From the NCBI GenBank assembly GCA_049999725.1, contig JBNGIS010016408.1, positions 1 through 36,798 of the forward strand: DNA of 36,798 bases, in the 5' to 3' direction. This DNA comes from Haplomitrium mnioides (lineage: Eukaryota > Marchantiophyta > Haplomitriopsida > Calobryales). Of this stretch, positions 1 to 8,979 are shown in pieces (position 1 is the stretch's first letter; each line of letters begins with the position of its first letter). Under the pieces are notes generated by a model that ran no database searches, was not told where the DNA came from, and was given only the letters and a program-made list of their open reading frames with translations. Position numbers and translations under genes: made by a program.

Positions 1-789
1 GAACGGGCCAATCGTACAATTGAAGATATGTTGCGCGCATTTACCTTGGAAGAACAAACGGAATGGGATTGGCTACTACCTCTTGTAGAGTTTTCTTACA
101 ATAACTCTATCAGCAGCTCTACCAAAGCCACACCTTTCTTTTTGATGTACGGTGAGCATCCAACCACGATCTCTAGTCTTCATTCGGCATCACCGCCCAC
201 CTCCAAGAGTCCTGCTGCTGATGATTTTCTTCATCGTCTACACCACGGCATTCGACGGGCCAAGGAACACCTTGCAGTGGCTCGGAATCGGCAAAAACAA
301 TATGCGGATGCTCATCGTCGGGATGTCACTTTTGCTATAGGTGACCAAGTTTGGCTCTCCACTTCCAATCTTCCTTTGCTTCATTCTCGCAAGCTTAGCG
401 CTCGCTTTATTGGCCCTTTTTCTATCTCTGCGCGTATTGGTGAAGTCGCATATCAGTTGGTTTTACCCTCTCACATGAAGATTCATCCAGTCTTTCATGT
501 CTCTTTATTACGTGCTTTTGTTCCTCGTTCTTCCTCTTTTACATGTACCTAGGAACCCTCTCCACCACCTGAACTTATTAACGGTCATGAAGAGTTTGAG
601 GTGGAACAACTCTTGAAGAAACGTACCCGGCATCGTGGCCGTCGTGAGATTGTCGAATATTTGGTTCGTTGGAAAGGTTACCCACTTTATGAAGCTACTT
701 GGGAGCCTTTGGAGAATTTGGCTAATGCACCCGCGCTTGTTCAATCGTTTGAGACCTCTCTTACTTGCAACGAGGACGTTGCCTCTTAA
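1..789 (+). pseudogene. Pol C-terminus: integrase C-terminal region plus chromodomain, 5' partial, one in-frame TAG
   Basis: The frame is open from base 1 (ERANRTIED), and the first residue matches the catalytic Glu of the DDE integrase triad (family pattern TERxNR). It continues through the LPLVEFSYNN and PFFLMYG blocks typical of plant Ty3/gypsy integrases. The GDQVWL and RFIGPF motifs of the GPY/F module follow, then IHPVFHVSLLR. A TAG stop at 550-552 interrupts the frame. The same frame then continues as a chromodomain (about 595-760; EYLVRWKGY and WEPLENL are the hallmark blocks) and ends at TAA 787-789. The chromodomain is expected to bind modified histone tails or chromatin proteins. 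The stop sits in the linker between the two modules. It could have arisen from CAG, but I have no homologue here to prove it. Confidence 0.9.
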
Positions 790-801
790 AAGGGAGGAGG
801 A
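788..801 (+). other. Polypurine tract of element 1
   Basis: The tract AAAAGGGAGGAGGA lies one base before the LTR start TGTAAC. In LTR retrotransposons this is the plus-strand primer left by RNase H. It overlaps the end of the chromodomain frame, which is usual for compact chromoviruses. Position, purine content and adjacency to the LTR all fit. Confidence 0.85.
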
Positions 802-915
802 TTGTAACGGTCACTAACTTTAGTAAGCACAAACTAAAAATGGAGACAACTAGATCTAGAAAGCTATCACTAAGTTAGAGTGTTAAAAAAGTGAGTGTTA
901 TTATAGAGAGAGTGA

Positions 916-1039
916 CACGTGGCAAGAGGAGAGAAAGTCAATGAATTAAAGTGAAGGAAAGGCTACTTTAAAAGAGGATAAGGACATGTGGCAAGCGGAG
1001 GATCAAAGCAAATAGAAGGTTCTAAGATAAGGACACGTG
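916..1039 (+). promoter_or_regulatory. Three G-box/ABRE-like repeats in the U3 of LTR 1
   Basis: The motif GACACGTGGCA occurs with core CACGTG at 916-921 and again at 1034-1039. A third copy at 985-990 reads CATGTG, one C-to-T step away. CACGTG preceded by A and followed by GC is the plant G-box/ABRE core bound by bZIP factors, and bHLH factors bind the same core. The three copies precede the TATA box by about 130-250 bp, so an enhancer role in LTR transcription is likely, for example under stress or abscisic acid. The role is inferred from the motif alone. Confidence 0.5.
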
Positions 1040-1169
1040 GCAGAAGGAGAATAAAAGTAAAGGGTGGTCTAATCAATGAAAGAGGAAAAAGGGTGGTCCA
1101 ATTAGAGGAGGATAGAAAAGGAACCAATGGGGTTTCGCCGCCTATGTAAGCAAAGTACTTCTAAGTTAG

Positions 1170-1178
1170 TATATAAAG
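1170..1178 (+). promoter_or_regulatory. TATA box of LTR 1
   Basis: TATATAAAG lies in the last third of the LTR, downstream of the G-box-like repeats, where a U3 core promoter is expected. Transcription would start roughly 25-35 bp downstream, near 1200-1210, marking the U3/R border. No start site can be proved from sequence. Confidence 0.6.
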
Positions 1179-1304
1179 AAGGGAGAGTGCCTTGTTGGGT
1201 ATCTCTTACCTTGTGGGTTCTTGAAGTCCTTTATGCGCTACTCTTGTATGTGTTTGTGCTAATTTTGGTAATTTTGGTGTGTGATGTATGTGTGTAGTGT
1301 TACA

Positions 1305-2992
1305 GGTTCGTGGTCCGAAGAAGGTGTCGGAACCTCGCCTTCCTAAGTGAGGAACCCTAGTTAAGGGGGTTCCGTTATGTCTTCCATGGTACAATACCCC
1401 GGTTAAGGGGGTTCCGTTGAGTGTCCGTGTGGGGATCCGAAGTGGAGTCCCCGGGTAAATTGGTTCCGTATAGGATTCCGAAGAGAGGAGCCCTGGTTAG
1501 GAAGGCTACGTTCCAAGGCGTTCGACGGGCTAGTGATTGGCGAAATAGCGATAAAGCGAAACAGTGATGGATGAAACAACAACTTGTCGGTGTTTTACGC
1601 GACAAGGATTGTTGCAGAAAGACAAGCGAGGAGAGAAGTTTGAATGGCGAATCAGTGATTTGTCGTGGTTTTGGTGAGGAAGTCGAAATAAAAGTTCGAA
1701 AGTTCCAAAGGGCGAAACGACTACTTGGAGGAATTCGAAAAGTTCAAAATTAAAGGGAGTGGAAATGGAAGAGTTAGTGAAAGCTCAAAAATTAGCATAA
1801 GAACAATTGTTAGTAATTTGATCTTATGGCTAGCGAAGTTAGTTTAAGTTAGTGAAAGCGAGTTGTTAGTTCTTATTGGAAACTTAGTGTGAAAAAGTTA
1901 GTGTGTAGAGAAGTAAGTTAATTTGGTTTGGAACTCGGATGACTGTTATTGTCAGTTGTGCAGGACATGGGGTACAAGCCTGTTGGCGAGTTCTTGTTCT
2001 ACTGGTTGTCTCATTGTATAGGTGTGCTTCAAGTAAAGATTATGAGATTCTTGTCTGTGAGTTCCCCTGCTCATGTTGTTGATTGTAGATTCATGAGGAG
2101 CAGTTTTGATGAAAGAATAAGGATTTGGAGTTAGATTTGGTTGGTGGATGTTTTGCAGGTTTGCAATTAAAGAAGTCAGTCAGATTGCATTAGAGAAGTT
2201 CATGTCAGGGGGTATCTGAGTGTGTTCAGTTGGTGAGTTTGAGTATTGAGTTCCAGATTGTGATTTGTGAGAGGTTCAATGGCAAATCAATTATGCTTAA
2301 GTTCTGTTGTGTTCTATATTTGTTAAATTCTTAAGAAGAGAACCTTATGTGATTCTCCAGTTAGTGGATCTGGTTGGTGGGTTGTAGTAGAGCAAGAAGT
2401 GCTCAAATTTGTGTGTGCTTAGGGAATAGGTGAGCATTTCACAAGCAAACAGAGTAGTGGGTGGTTGGAGGAACAACAAGTGGATGTGAGATCAGGAGGG
2501 TCGTTCCATAGCTGAGTTCTCAGCATCAAGCTCTGGGATATATTGGGTTGGAGTGGCCTGAGTATCTAGTTTGAGGGAAGTGAGGTGTTGTAATGAAGGT
2601 AGGCACATGAGTGTTGGTTTGAGAGTCTTAAGCAAGTTGGGTAACTAGTTGCTTTGGAATTTCTCTGATTCAGCTCAAGTTTAAAATCAGCCTATATAGC
2701 AGCTTTCTTATCCTATAAATGTCAGTCATACAGTTTGAGTAATTCTTGGCTTTTGTTCTATGATAGTGAGTAGTAGAAGTGGCTTGTGTGTTTGGTTTTT
2801 GGAGAAAAAGGTTGTCAGACCTAGAGTGGAGAGAGGTCCATCTTTGAACTGATAGAGTGCAGTTTCAGAACTCTATAAAGAATCTGGAAAGTTGATAAAA
2901 GTGAATTAAGAGCAGATTTCTATATAGATCTTGCGTGGTTCGATCTTGGGTTGTTCTTTTCGGGGTTGGAGTGCCACTGCTGTGCTATGACA
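1305..2992 (+). repeat. 5' LTR of element 2, right-hand 1.69 kb
   Basis: This stretch aligns over its whole length with 10287-11951 in the same orientation, with substitutions that are mostly transitions and several short indels. It ends in TATGACA at 2992, and the partner ends CTACGACA at 11951, after which the two diverge at once. That marks the LTR end with its CA terminus. The left end at 1305 is the junction with element 1's LTR, not a true LTR start. It contains a degenerate 42-52-bp tandem repeat (about 1351-1515) with one unit more than the 3' copy. No coding gene is recognisable here. The short open frames on both strands are not conserved in a convincing way. Confidence 0.85.
1351..1515 (+). 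repeat. Degenerate tandem repeat inside LTR 2, four units of about 42-52 bp
   Basis: Units share a CCC-(C/T)-GGTTAAGGGGGTTCCGT-like core, seen at about 1355-1376, 1397-1418, 1448-1470 and, worn, 1490-1514. The first two units carry an identical TTAAGGGGGTTCCGTT, spaced exactly 42 bp apart. The 3' LTR has only one such copy (about 10344-10359), so one unit was gained or lost between the two LTRs, probably by slippage or unequal exchange. The block is GC- and CpG-rich compared with its surroundings. Confidence 0.7.
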
Positions 2993-3167
2993 TATGTGAT
3001 TTCTTGGTCATGTTGTAAGGGATCTAATTACTAGTATTTTCTCTTAGAAGTGGGTATAGTATCATCAGTAATGTTGGGAACCTATTTTGCTTGCCACTAT
3101 TAAATTTTGTTCTTAACATTCTATTGTGAAAGTTTTTCTTTTGGGAAATTAGCAAAAGAAGATGTGA
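2993..3167 (+). other. Leader between the 5' LTR and gag of element 2
   Basis: This is the untranslated leader where the tRNA primer binding site should start within a few bases of the LTR. The only candidate beginning with TGG is at about 3005, twelve bases downstream, and I cannot match it to a familiar plant primer (initiator Met or Asp type). The site may be mutated, or the LTR border may be a few bases off. Nothing else is recognisable. Confidence 0.4.
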
Positions 3168-4956
3168 ATGCGTGAAATCTCAGAAGAGGATAAAGAGAGA
3201 CAAAGAAAAGAAAGAGAAGAAAGACTGGAGAGACGGGAGGAGTCTAAATTGAATTATGAAGAAGTGCAAGTTGCGGGTAGCAGAAAGGAACCTATTGAGA
3301 AGGGAGCTCAACCTTCTGGGTCTCAGTCGCCATTAGCTCAGTTTCAGTGGACAAATATTATTGCTCTTAGAGGCATTATTGGGTTAACATCATTCCCAAA
3401 GTTAATCTACCTTCTTCTACTTCTTCTTCTTCTAGGAATTCAGCCACACTTGTTAGTATTAAAGGTAGTAGAGCTTCACAACCTAGTGTTGTTTTGAGAA
3501 CAGGGGTGATACCTGTGACTCTGTTCCCTGCGGTATTAGCTATGGCACAACAAGTTCATGTAGGAGGTTATTGAACGAAGCTGAAATACCAGATCTTCAA
3601 AGGGAGATCCAAAGACGATGTAGACACATGGGTGAAGAGGTTTGAAGGTATTAGCAGGGCTTATCAGGAAGATTCAGATGCAGATTAGTTGAGACTGGTG
3701 AATGCTTTGTTTTCAGGTAAGGCAAGAGAATGGTATGACAATATGGGAGCAGTTTTTGGTACATGGGTAGATCTAAAGACATCCCTTGTGACAGAGTTCA
3801 GAGGGGCAGCATATTCAACGAGGATTTTAACCAAGCTGATCTCGATCAAGAAAAATAAAAAGGAGGCAGTTCGGAGTTACTCTCAAAGATTCAAGACAAT
3901 GCAGCAGAAGTTGGGCATTATGAACAACCCTATAGTGGATCTAGAATGGTACTTGAAGGGCCTATCAAAGAAGGAAGGACGTTATGTACGTCAGTCAGGG
4001 GCTACTACTCTGGAGGAAGCTATATTAGAGCCTTGGAGACGTATGAGATTGCAGAACTGGGGGATACGTTGAAAGATTCTCAGTCCAGTAGCAGCGAAGA
4101 GGAAAGCAAGAAAAAGAAAAAGAAGAGAAAGAAAAAGAAAAATAAGAAGTCTAAGAAAGTGCAGGAAAGCACTAGTTCAGATTCAAAGGAGGAATCAAGT
4201 TCATCTTAAGAGGAGGAACAGTCATCTTCTTCTGACTCAGAGGATGAAAGAAAGAAATCAAGATCAAAGAAAGGAGAGTATAGATTGGGTAAGAAGGACA
4301 TGAACGAGTTGACGAAGAAGATGGAGCAAATGGTGATTAAGCAAGCTGCCAGCTCTAGAAAAAGAAGGTCCACAACTCCTTTCAAAAGCAATGTTTGGTG
4401 TACTCGATGTAAGAGAGAGGGTCATATAGAACAAGAATGTAAGTATCCTCCACCTATTGTGATGTATGTACAAGCGTTGTATTGGGTTGAGGAAGAACCC
4501 CAAATGATTGATCATAGGTTAGTGCAGCACCCTGCGTATGCAGTAGCCCAGGGTAAAGGAAGACCAATGGAAAGAGTCCAGTATCAACAAGTGCCTGGAA
4601 CATCATATGTTTTAGCAATTCAGCCAACTATGGTGCTAGAAGTGGCACCAGGAACTCAGTTAGTACTAGTACAGGCTGGTAGGAGGTTTACATCATGTTA
4701 TAACTGTAGAGCACCGGACCATTACGCTAATGCATGTCCTCATGCAAGGAGGCTAGTGGGATATGTACCATTGGGTGGGAATCGTAAGAAATCCGGGCAC
4801 ACAGAAGCAGAATGTCTAGCTCCTCATGTGACAAAGATGATGGTAAAGTATGCAAAGCCACCAACACTTGAACCAGAGGTGAGGATGCTAGTGGAGGAAC
4901 CAAAAGTGGAAATTCCCTTGTTCAGAGTAAAAACTATGAGTAAGAGCAAGGAATAG
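3168..4956 (+). pseudogene. Gag of element 2: capsid-like domain, Lys/Ser-rich segment, zinc knuckles (broken)
   Basis: Gag packages element RNA in cytoplasmic particles. The first frame (3168-3497) begins with a Glu/Arg/Lys-rich coiled segment. The frame then changes, and about 3574-4025 encodes a retrotransposon Gag domain (FSGKAREWYDNM at about 3713, then VRSYSQRFKTM), broken by TAG 3686-3688. A frameshift near 4020-4032 moves it to the frame used up to 4956. Next comes a very basic, Ser-rich segment (4090-4205), a TAA at 4207, and CCHC knuckles. The first is CTRCKREGHIEQEC and the second CYNCRAPDHYANAC, both exact C-x2-C-x4-H-x4-C. A third relic, SGHTEAEC, keeps His and the last Cys only. 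TAG 4954-4956 is in frame with the following protease region. The start codon is uncertain. Confidence 0.8.
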
Positions 4957-5860
4957 AAGAAACAAAGTGGGGGTGAAGCAGTTAGAGGAAACCCTAAGGT
5001 TGTAGTAGAAGATAAAAAGGATCCTGAGTACAATAGGAATGATCCTAAGTATTTTCAGGATATTTCAAAGGAGGTCTCTAAAGAGTTGCAGAAAGAACTT
5101 CAAGAGAAGAGGGACCATGAAAATAGATTGGAAAAGCATAGAGAAAGGGAAGAGGAGAGAATGAGGAAAGATCCAAGTAAGAAAGATGGATCTGGCTTAC
5201 CTTTTGAAGGAGTAAAAGTGGATGAATTAGATTTGGATTATAATGTGGCTTTGGATGTACAGAGGATGCCAACCAATGTGACAATAGGGCAAATATTGAG
5301 AATGTTTGCACCATAGAGGAAAAAGCTAAGGATGCTGACTAGTGCAAAGAAGAGAAGGTATAAACTACCTAAAGTGTCAGTCCTTGTGTCGTTTTTGCCA
5401 ACATGAACTGTTCAAGAGGAGGTGCCAAAGTATGGAGTTCCAAAAGTGGAAATTCAAATAAGTCCTTGTAACATAACGAATGTACCAATCGATGGTGGAT
5501 TAGGGAAGAACATTATGATGCTGGAAACCATAGAAGCATTGGGATTCAGTCACCTGGACAAAACACCTCAAGTGTTAAGATTGGTAGATTAGAGGAGACT
5601 GATTCCTGTAGGAGTGTTGAGAGGAGTCAAGACGGTAATTGGAGGGAGAGAATTTTTTTTTAGATTACACAGTCATAAACCCTGAATCCAAGTCGACATA
5701 TTCGATATTATTGGGACAGCCTTGGCTGTATCAAGCCAAAGTAGTAGAAGATTGGGGAAAGAGAGAGATCCAATTTGGAACTAAACCCAAGGCAAAAATA
5801 TCATGGGGAGAACCTCCATATCAAGGAGAAACTCAGACAATAGAGGAGTATACCTCATAG
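4957..5860 (+). pseudogene. Coiled linker and aspartic protease region of element 2 (broken)
   Basis: Frame 1 continues from Gag without a shift. A charged helical stretch (about 5070-5180, KELQKELQEKRDHENR) is probably coiled-coil. The retroviral-type aspartic protease follows. It has PIDGGLGKNIM at about 5488-5520, where DGG replaces the more usual D-S/T-G, and LLGQPWL (about 5710-5730) matches the second conserved block. The protease would cut Gag-Pol during particle maturation. Breaks are TAG 5314-5316, TGA 5404-5406, TAG 5590-5592 and TAG 5858-5860, plus a one-base frameshift at a run of nine T (5653-5661) that moves the reading to frame 2. Domain identity is good, and function is excluded in this copy. 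Confidence 0.75.
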
Positions 5861-6310
5861 CAGTTTGGAGAATATGATGAGTCTGTTTCAGAGTCTAAAG
5901 AGGAAGCTAATCAAAATCCAGAATTGTGGTTACATGAGGACGATACTCCAATTGCTCATTTAACGGAAGAGTATTGTGAGGAACTCGTTGTTTATAATCC
6001 TACTTTTTCTAATTGGACTTATGAACAATTTATTAAATAGAGTTTATGTAGTGATGGAAAAGGAGGCGACTTGGATATGTTTGCATTATTTGCAGGTGAA
6101 GGGGAGAAAGTACCTGAGCTAATTATGAAGTAGGTGATGACGCATAATGTGGTAAGAGAACAACAATATAGTGCAATACAAGTAAGTCTAAGGGATCTTG
6201 AAAAGGTGTTATTTCTCTGTAATGAAATAGATGAGGAAGAAAAACAAGTTTATAAAGCGCTTTTGGTAGAATTTCAAGATGTGTTTGCTTGGTCATACAA
6301 AGATCTATAG
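5861..6310 (+). pseudogene. Acidic spacer between protease and reverse transcriptase of element 2
   Basis: The same frame as the end of the protease continues, with many Glu/Asp residues and no catalytic motif, until FQDVFAWSYKDL at about 6271-6307. That block is the familiar lead-in to Ty3/gypsy RT (FxDVFAW). Three TAG codons break it, at 6038-6040, 6131-6133 and 6308-6310. The remaining frame is free of TAA and TGA over 450 bases. It probably served as a linker or a folding segment of the Pol polyprotein. Confidence 0.6.
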
Positions 6311-6905
6311 GGAATACTAGTGGAACTTTGCGAGCATAGGATTTATTTGGAGGAGGGTGCCGTACCGGTCAGACAGAGGAAGTACCGCTTGAACCCCAAA
6401 TACTCTTTGCTAGTTAAAGAAGAGTTGGATAAACTATTGGCTACCAACTTTATTTATGCAATACCTTATAGGGAATGGGTGTCGCCAATAGTGATAGTCA
6501 GGAAGAAGAATAGGAAGATCATAGTGTGCCAGGATATTAAATCAGGCCACTAAAAAGGATTTTTATCCTTTACCATTTAATGATGCTATCCTAGATTAGG
6601 TGGCACGAGCAAAATGTTGTACATTTCTAGATGGATTCTCTGGTTATAACCAGGTGAGTATCCATTCTGAAGATAGACCGAAAACTACCTTCACTACAGA
6701 TTGGGGAATGTATGCTTACAATGTAATGCTTTTTGGGCTTTGTAATGCCCCAACCACTTTTCAGATAGCAATGACACAGATTTTTAAACCTTATCTGAGG
6801 GATTTTATAGAAATATTTCTGGATGACTTTTGTGTATATGGATCAAAGGAAGATCATCTTAGTCATCTAGAAAAACTTTTGAGAGATGTAGGTGGGGTCA
6901 ATTAG
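6311..6905 (+). pseudogene. Reverse transcriptase domain of element 2 (frameshifted)
   Basis: RT copies element RNA into DNA. The fingers region (RQRKYRLNPKYS, then EWVSPIVIVRKKN) lies in frame 2 up to 6553. A small deletion near 6537-6545, within the VCxDxRxLN block, shifts to frame 0. From 6543 the palm follows: KKDFYPLPFNDAIL, TAG 6597-6599, then TFLDGFSGYNQV with catalytic Asp at 6630-6632, the FGLCNAPTTFQ block, and FLDD with its two Asp codons at 6822-6827. A second frameshift near 6890-6900 moves the reading back to frame 2, so the TAG at 6903-6905 is outside the ancestral frame. All three metal-binding Asp codons survive although the frame is lost. Confidence 0.9.
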
Positions 6906-7608
6906 GATTACACCATGAGAAAAGTTTTATTGCGATGAATGAAGGATTATTATTGGGACATAGAGTTTCCAAGGATGGCATCGTAGTAGATGTGGACAAA
7001 GTGAAAATTATAAAGGAAGTTAGAAGGTCTACTACAATAACGAAAGTGAGAGAGTTTTTGGGAGCTACAGGCTACTATAGAAGATTCATAGAAAGCTACT
7101 CTTGGATAGCTGCTCCACTTATCGATTTGTTGCAGAAAAATGCTATATTTCAGTGGGGAGAGGAGGCAGCTCAGAAAGCTTTTGAGATGTTAAAAGAGAA
7201 ACTTAGAACAACTCTTGTTCTAAAGCCTCCAGTTTGGGATAGAAAGTTCCATGTCTATGTGGATGTTTCTGCCTTTGCAATAGGCAGTGTATTGAGCCAG
7301 AAGGATGAAGATAAGAAAGACCGTTCAATTTATTATGCAAGTCAGAAATTGACTGTAGTTGAAAAGAATTATTCGGTGACAGAGAGAGAAGCATTGGGAC
7401 TGATATTCTCAATCAAGAAATTCAAACATTACCTGTTTGAGTATCCGTTTGTATTTCATGTGGATCATAATTCACTGAAGTATTTAGTGAATAAACCTGA
7501 TCTGTCTAGAAGGATAGCAAGATGGATGTTGCTACTCTAGGAATTTGATTTTGAAGTAGACGTTAGACCAAGAAAGTCCCATCAGAATGCTACTTTCTAT
7601 CTAAAATT
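6906..7608 (+). pseudogene. RT connection and RNase H domain of element 2 (one TAG, one frameshift)
   Basis: Frame 2 holds the RT thumb/connection (FLGATGYYRRFI at about 7055-7090) and then RNase H, which removes RNA from the RNA-DNA hybrid. Acidic residues of the family are present: Asp in YVDVSAFAIG (about 7262), Glu in TEREAL (about 7382-7390) and Asp in HVDHNSL (about 7463). The block ending ARWMLLL is followed by TAG 7538-7540 and EFDFEV. Ty3/gypsy elements usually have a residue such as Gln or Ser at that place, and Gln (CAG) is one base away. A one-base deletion near 7589, just after KSHQNA, shifts to frame 1. Confidence 0.88.
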
Positions 7609-8941
7609 CTAAGACCAGTTGAGACAAATGATCTAAATGATAATTTTCCAGATGAGAATCTATTCCCAATTGAGAAGGAAGGTGAGGAGAACCCCTGGTA
7701 TAAAGAGATTTGGATATATTTAGAAAGTTCTATTTTACCTTCTGGTTTGAATAAGGAAGAAGAGGCAATATTTTTCCAAAAGGTGGTGCATATACAATTT
7801 ATAAAGGAGTGTTGTATAAGAAAGGACCTGATGAGGTTTTGAGACATTGTTTAGGTCTTGATGAAGTTAAAAAGGTGATTGTTGTGTTGCACAATGATGA
7901 AGTAAGAGGACACTATGCCATGCAAAACATGGTGGAAAAGATTCATGAGGCAGGGTATTGGTGGCCTACGATGTATAAGGATGTAAAAAGCTATATTTAG
8001 AGTTGTGACCTATGTCAGAGAGTGGGGAAACCAATAGCAAGCAGCCATTGGCCACTTACACCTATCTTATCTTTAGCTCCATTTGAGAAATGGGGTATTG
8101 ATTTTGTAGGACCTATTACACCAGTGTCCAGATATTATAAGAATAGATGTATATTAGTGTGTATAGGTTATGCTACCAAATGGGTGGAAGCAAAAGCTAC
8201 ACGTAGAGATGGAGCAGTGGAAGTTGCTAACTTCTTGTTTGAAAACATAATCACAAGGTTTGGATGTCCATTGGAGTTTATTAGTGACAGAGGAACTCAT
8301 TTTCTGAATGAGGTGATTCAACATCTTACTAGCACCAATATGATTAAACATAGGAAAACAACTCCCTATAACCCAAAAGCGAATGGACATACTGAAAGAG
8401 TTAATGGATTGTTATGTAAGATTTTGACAAAGATTTGTTCAGCGTACTCGTCGGATTGGGACAGGAAGCTGTAGCTTTGTGTGCTTATAGAACAGCGGAG
8501 AAAGTTACTACGAAGCAGACTCTGTTTTATCTGGTTTATGGTACTCATTCTTTAGTACCAGTGGAATGGGATGTGCTGTCGATTAGGATTGCTGAAGAGG
8601 AACGGATGCAAGACGAGGAGAGTTTATTGAAGCGGATGATGGACTTAGTCAAGCTTGAGGAAGAAAGAGTTCAAGCTCTGGCCGAAACTGAAAAAGTTCG
8701 GAACAAAAGGAAAGAAGACTATGATTCCAAGCTCAAAAAGGTGAATATTTCTAAAGGGGATCTAGTACTTCTGTATGATAGTCGTTATTTTTGGTTCCCA
8801 GGGAAACTCCATGTAAGGTGGATAGAACCTTATGTAGTTTCAAAAATTTATGAGAATGGATCGTTGGAGTTAAAGACTTTAACAGGGGAAGTGTTAGAAA
8901 CAATCTTTAATGGATCAAAGGTGAAGCAGTATTATTCATGA
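7609..8941 (+). pseudogene. Linker and integrase of element 2 (DD35E residues kept; frameshifted)
   Basis: Integrase inserts the element DNA into the host chromosome. A variable linker (7609-7780, frame 1) shifts to frame 0 near 7783. The zinc-binding domain shows LHNDEVRGH and CDLCQ, with TAG 7998-8000 between them, directly before the Ser-Cys. The core has the triad Asp 8100-8102 (GIDFVGP), Asp 8286-8288 (ISDRGTHF) and Glu 8394-8396 (HTERVNG), with 35 residues between the last two, as expected for DD35E. A frameshift near 8471 moves to frame 2 for the C-terminus (ALCAYRT, GDLVLLYDSR, VRWIEPYVV, a worn GPY/F site). It ends at TGA 8939-8941 with no chromodomain. Confidence 0.9.
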
Positions 8942-8965
8942 ACGCTTGCGAGGACACTGCAGGAT

Positions 8966-8976
8966 GGAGAAGGGGG
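8966..8976 (+). other. Polypurine tract of element 2
   Basis: GGAGAAGGGGG lies 24 bases after the integrase stop and just before a TG dinucleotide at 8980. Position after pol and purine content fit the plus-strand primer site. It is the main reason for starting the 3' LTR at about 8980 rather than at 10287, where homology with the visible 5' LTR begins. Confidence 0.6.
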
Positions 8977-8979
8977 CTA

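Larger units (their letters stand above)
1..1304 (+). mobile_element. Ty3/gypsy chromovirus-type LTR retrotransposon, 3' part only (element 1)
   Basis: This is the 3' end of an LTR retrotransposon cut by the left window edge. In order it shows the integrase C-terminal half, a GPF module, a chromodomain, a polypurine tract at 788-801 and an LTR at 803-1304. The integrase and chromodomain order is that of the chromovirus branch of Ty3/gypsy, where the chromodomain is thought to steer integration to particular chromatin. The right end (GTTACA, 1304) abuts sequence homologous to the inside of the LTR of the second element, so I infer that it inserted there. The missing half (gag, protease, RT, RNase H, integrase core, 5' LTR) should lie to the left. 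One in-frame TAG breaks the pol frame, so this copy is not intact as it stands. Confidence 0.9.
803..1304 (+). repeat. 3' LTR of element 1 (502 bp)
   Basis: It starts TGTAAC just after the polypurine tract and ends GTTACA, giving a perfect 6-bp terminal inverted repeat with the standard TG...CA ends. The 5' partner is outside the window. The expected target duplication is 5 bp, so GGTTC (1305-1309) should also stand to the left of the missing 5' LTR. Inside are three G-box-like repeats (916-1039) and a TATA box (1170-1178), which place the U3 region at about 803-1195. The part after about 1200 would be R/U5. Confidence 0.88.

Noticed and set aside
1305-1315. True start of element 2's 5' LTR at TGG (1311)
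   Set aside because: The preceding bases do not match the 3' flank (GAATA) as a target duplication, and homology with the 3' LTR runs right up to element 1's end, which fits nesting better.
1375-1605. Antisense open frame in LTR 2, with a relative at 10298-10591
   Set aside because: The similarity follows from the two LTRs being copies. The frames differ by many amino-acid changes and an indel, and match no family I recognise.
3005-3022. Primer binding site starting TGGTCATG
   Set aside because: It is 12 bases from the LTR end and does not match a plant tRNA 3' end that I can name.
6903-6905. TAG counted as a Gln-derived stop
   Set aside because: It lies after the frameshift at about 6890-6900, so it is out of the ancestral frame. 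The TAG at 8472 is excluded for the same reason.
3686-8000. TAG reassigned to Gln or programmed readthrough in element 2
   Set aside because: A single retroviral Gag-Pol readthrough TAG is known, but here 11 TAG come with about seven frameshifts, a TGA and a TAA; decay explains this better.
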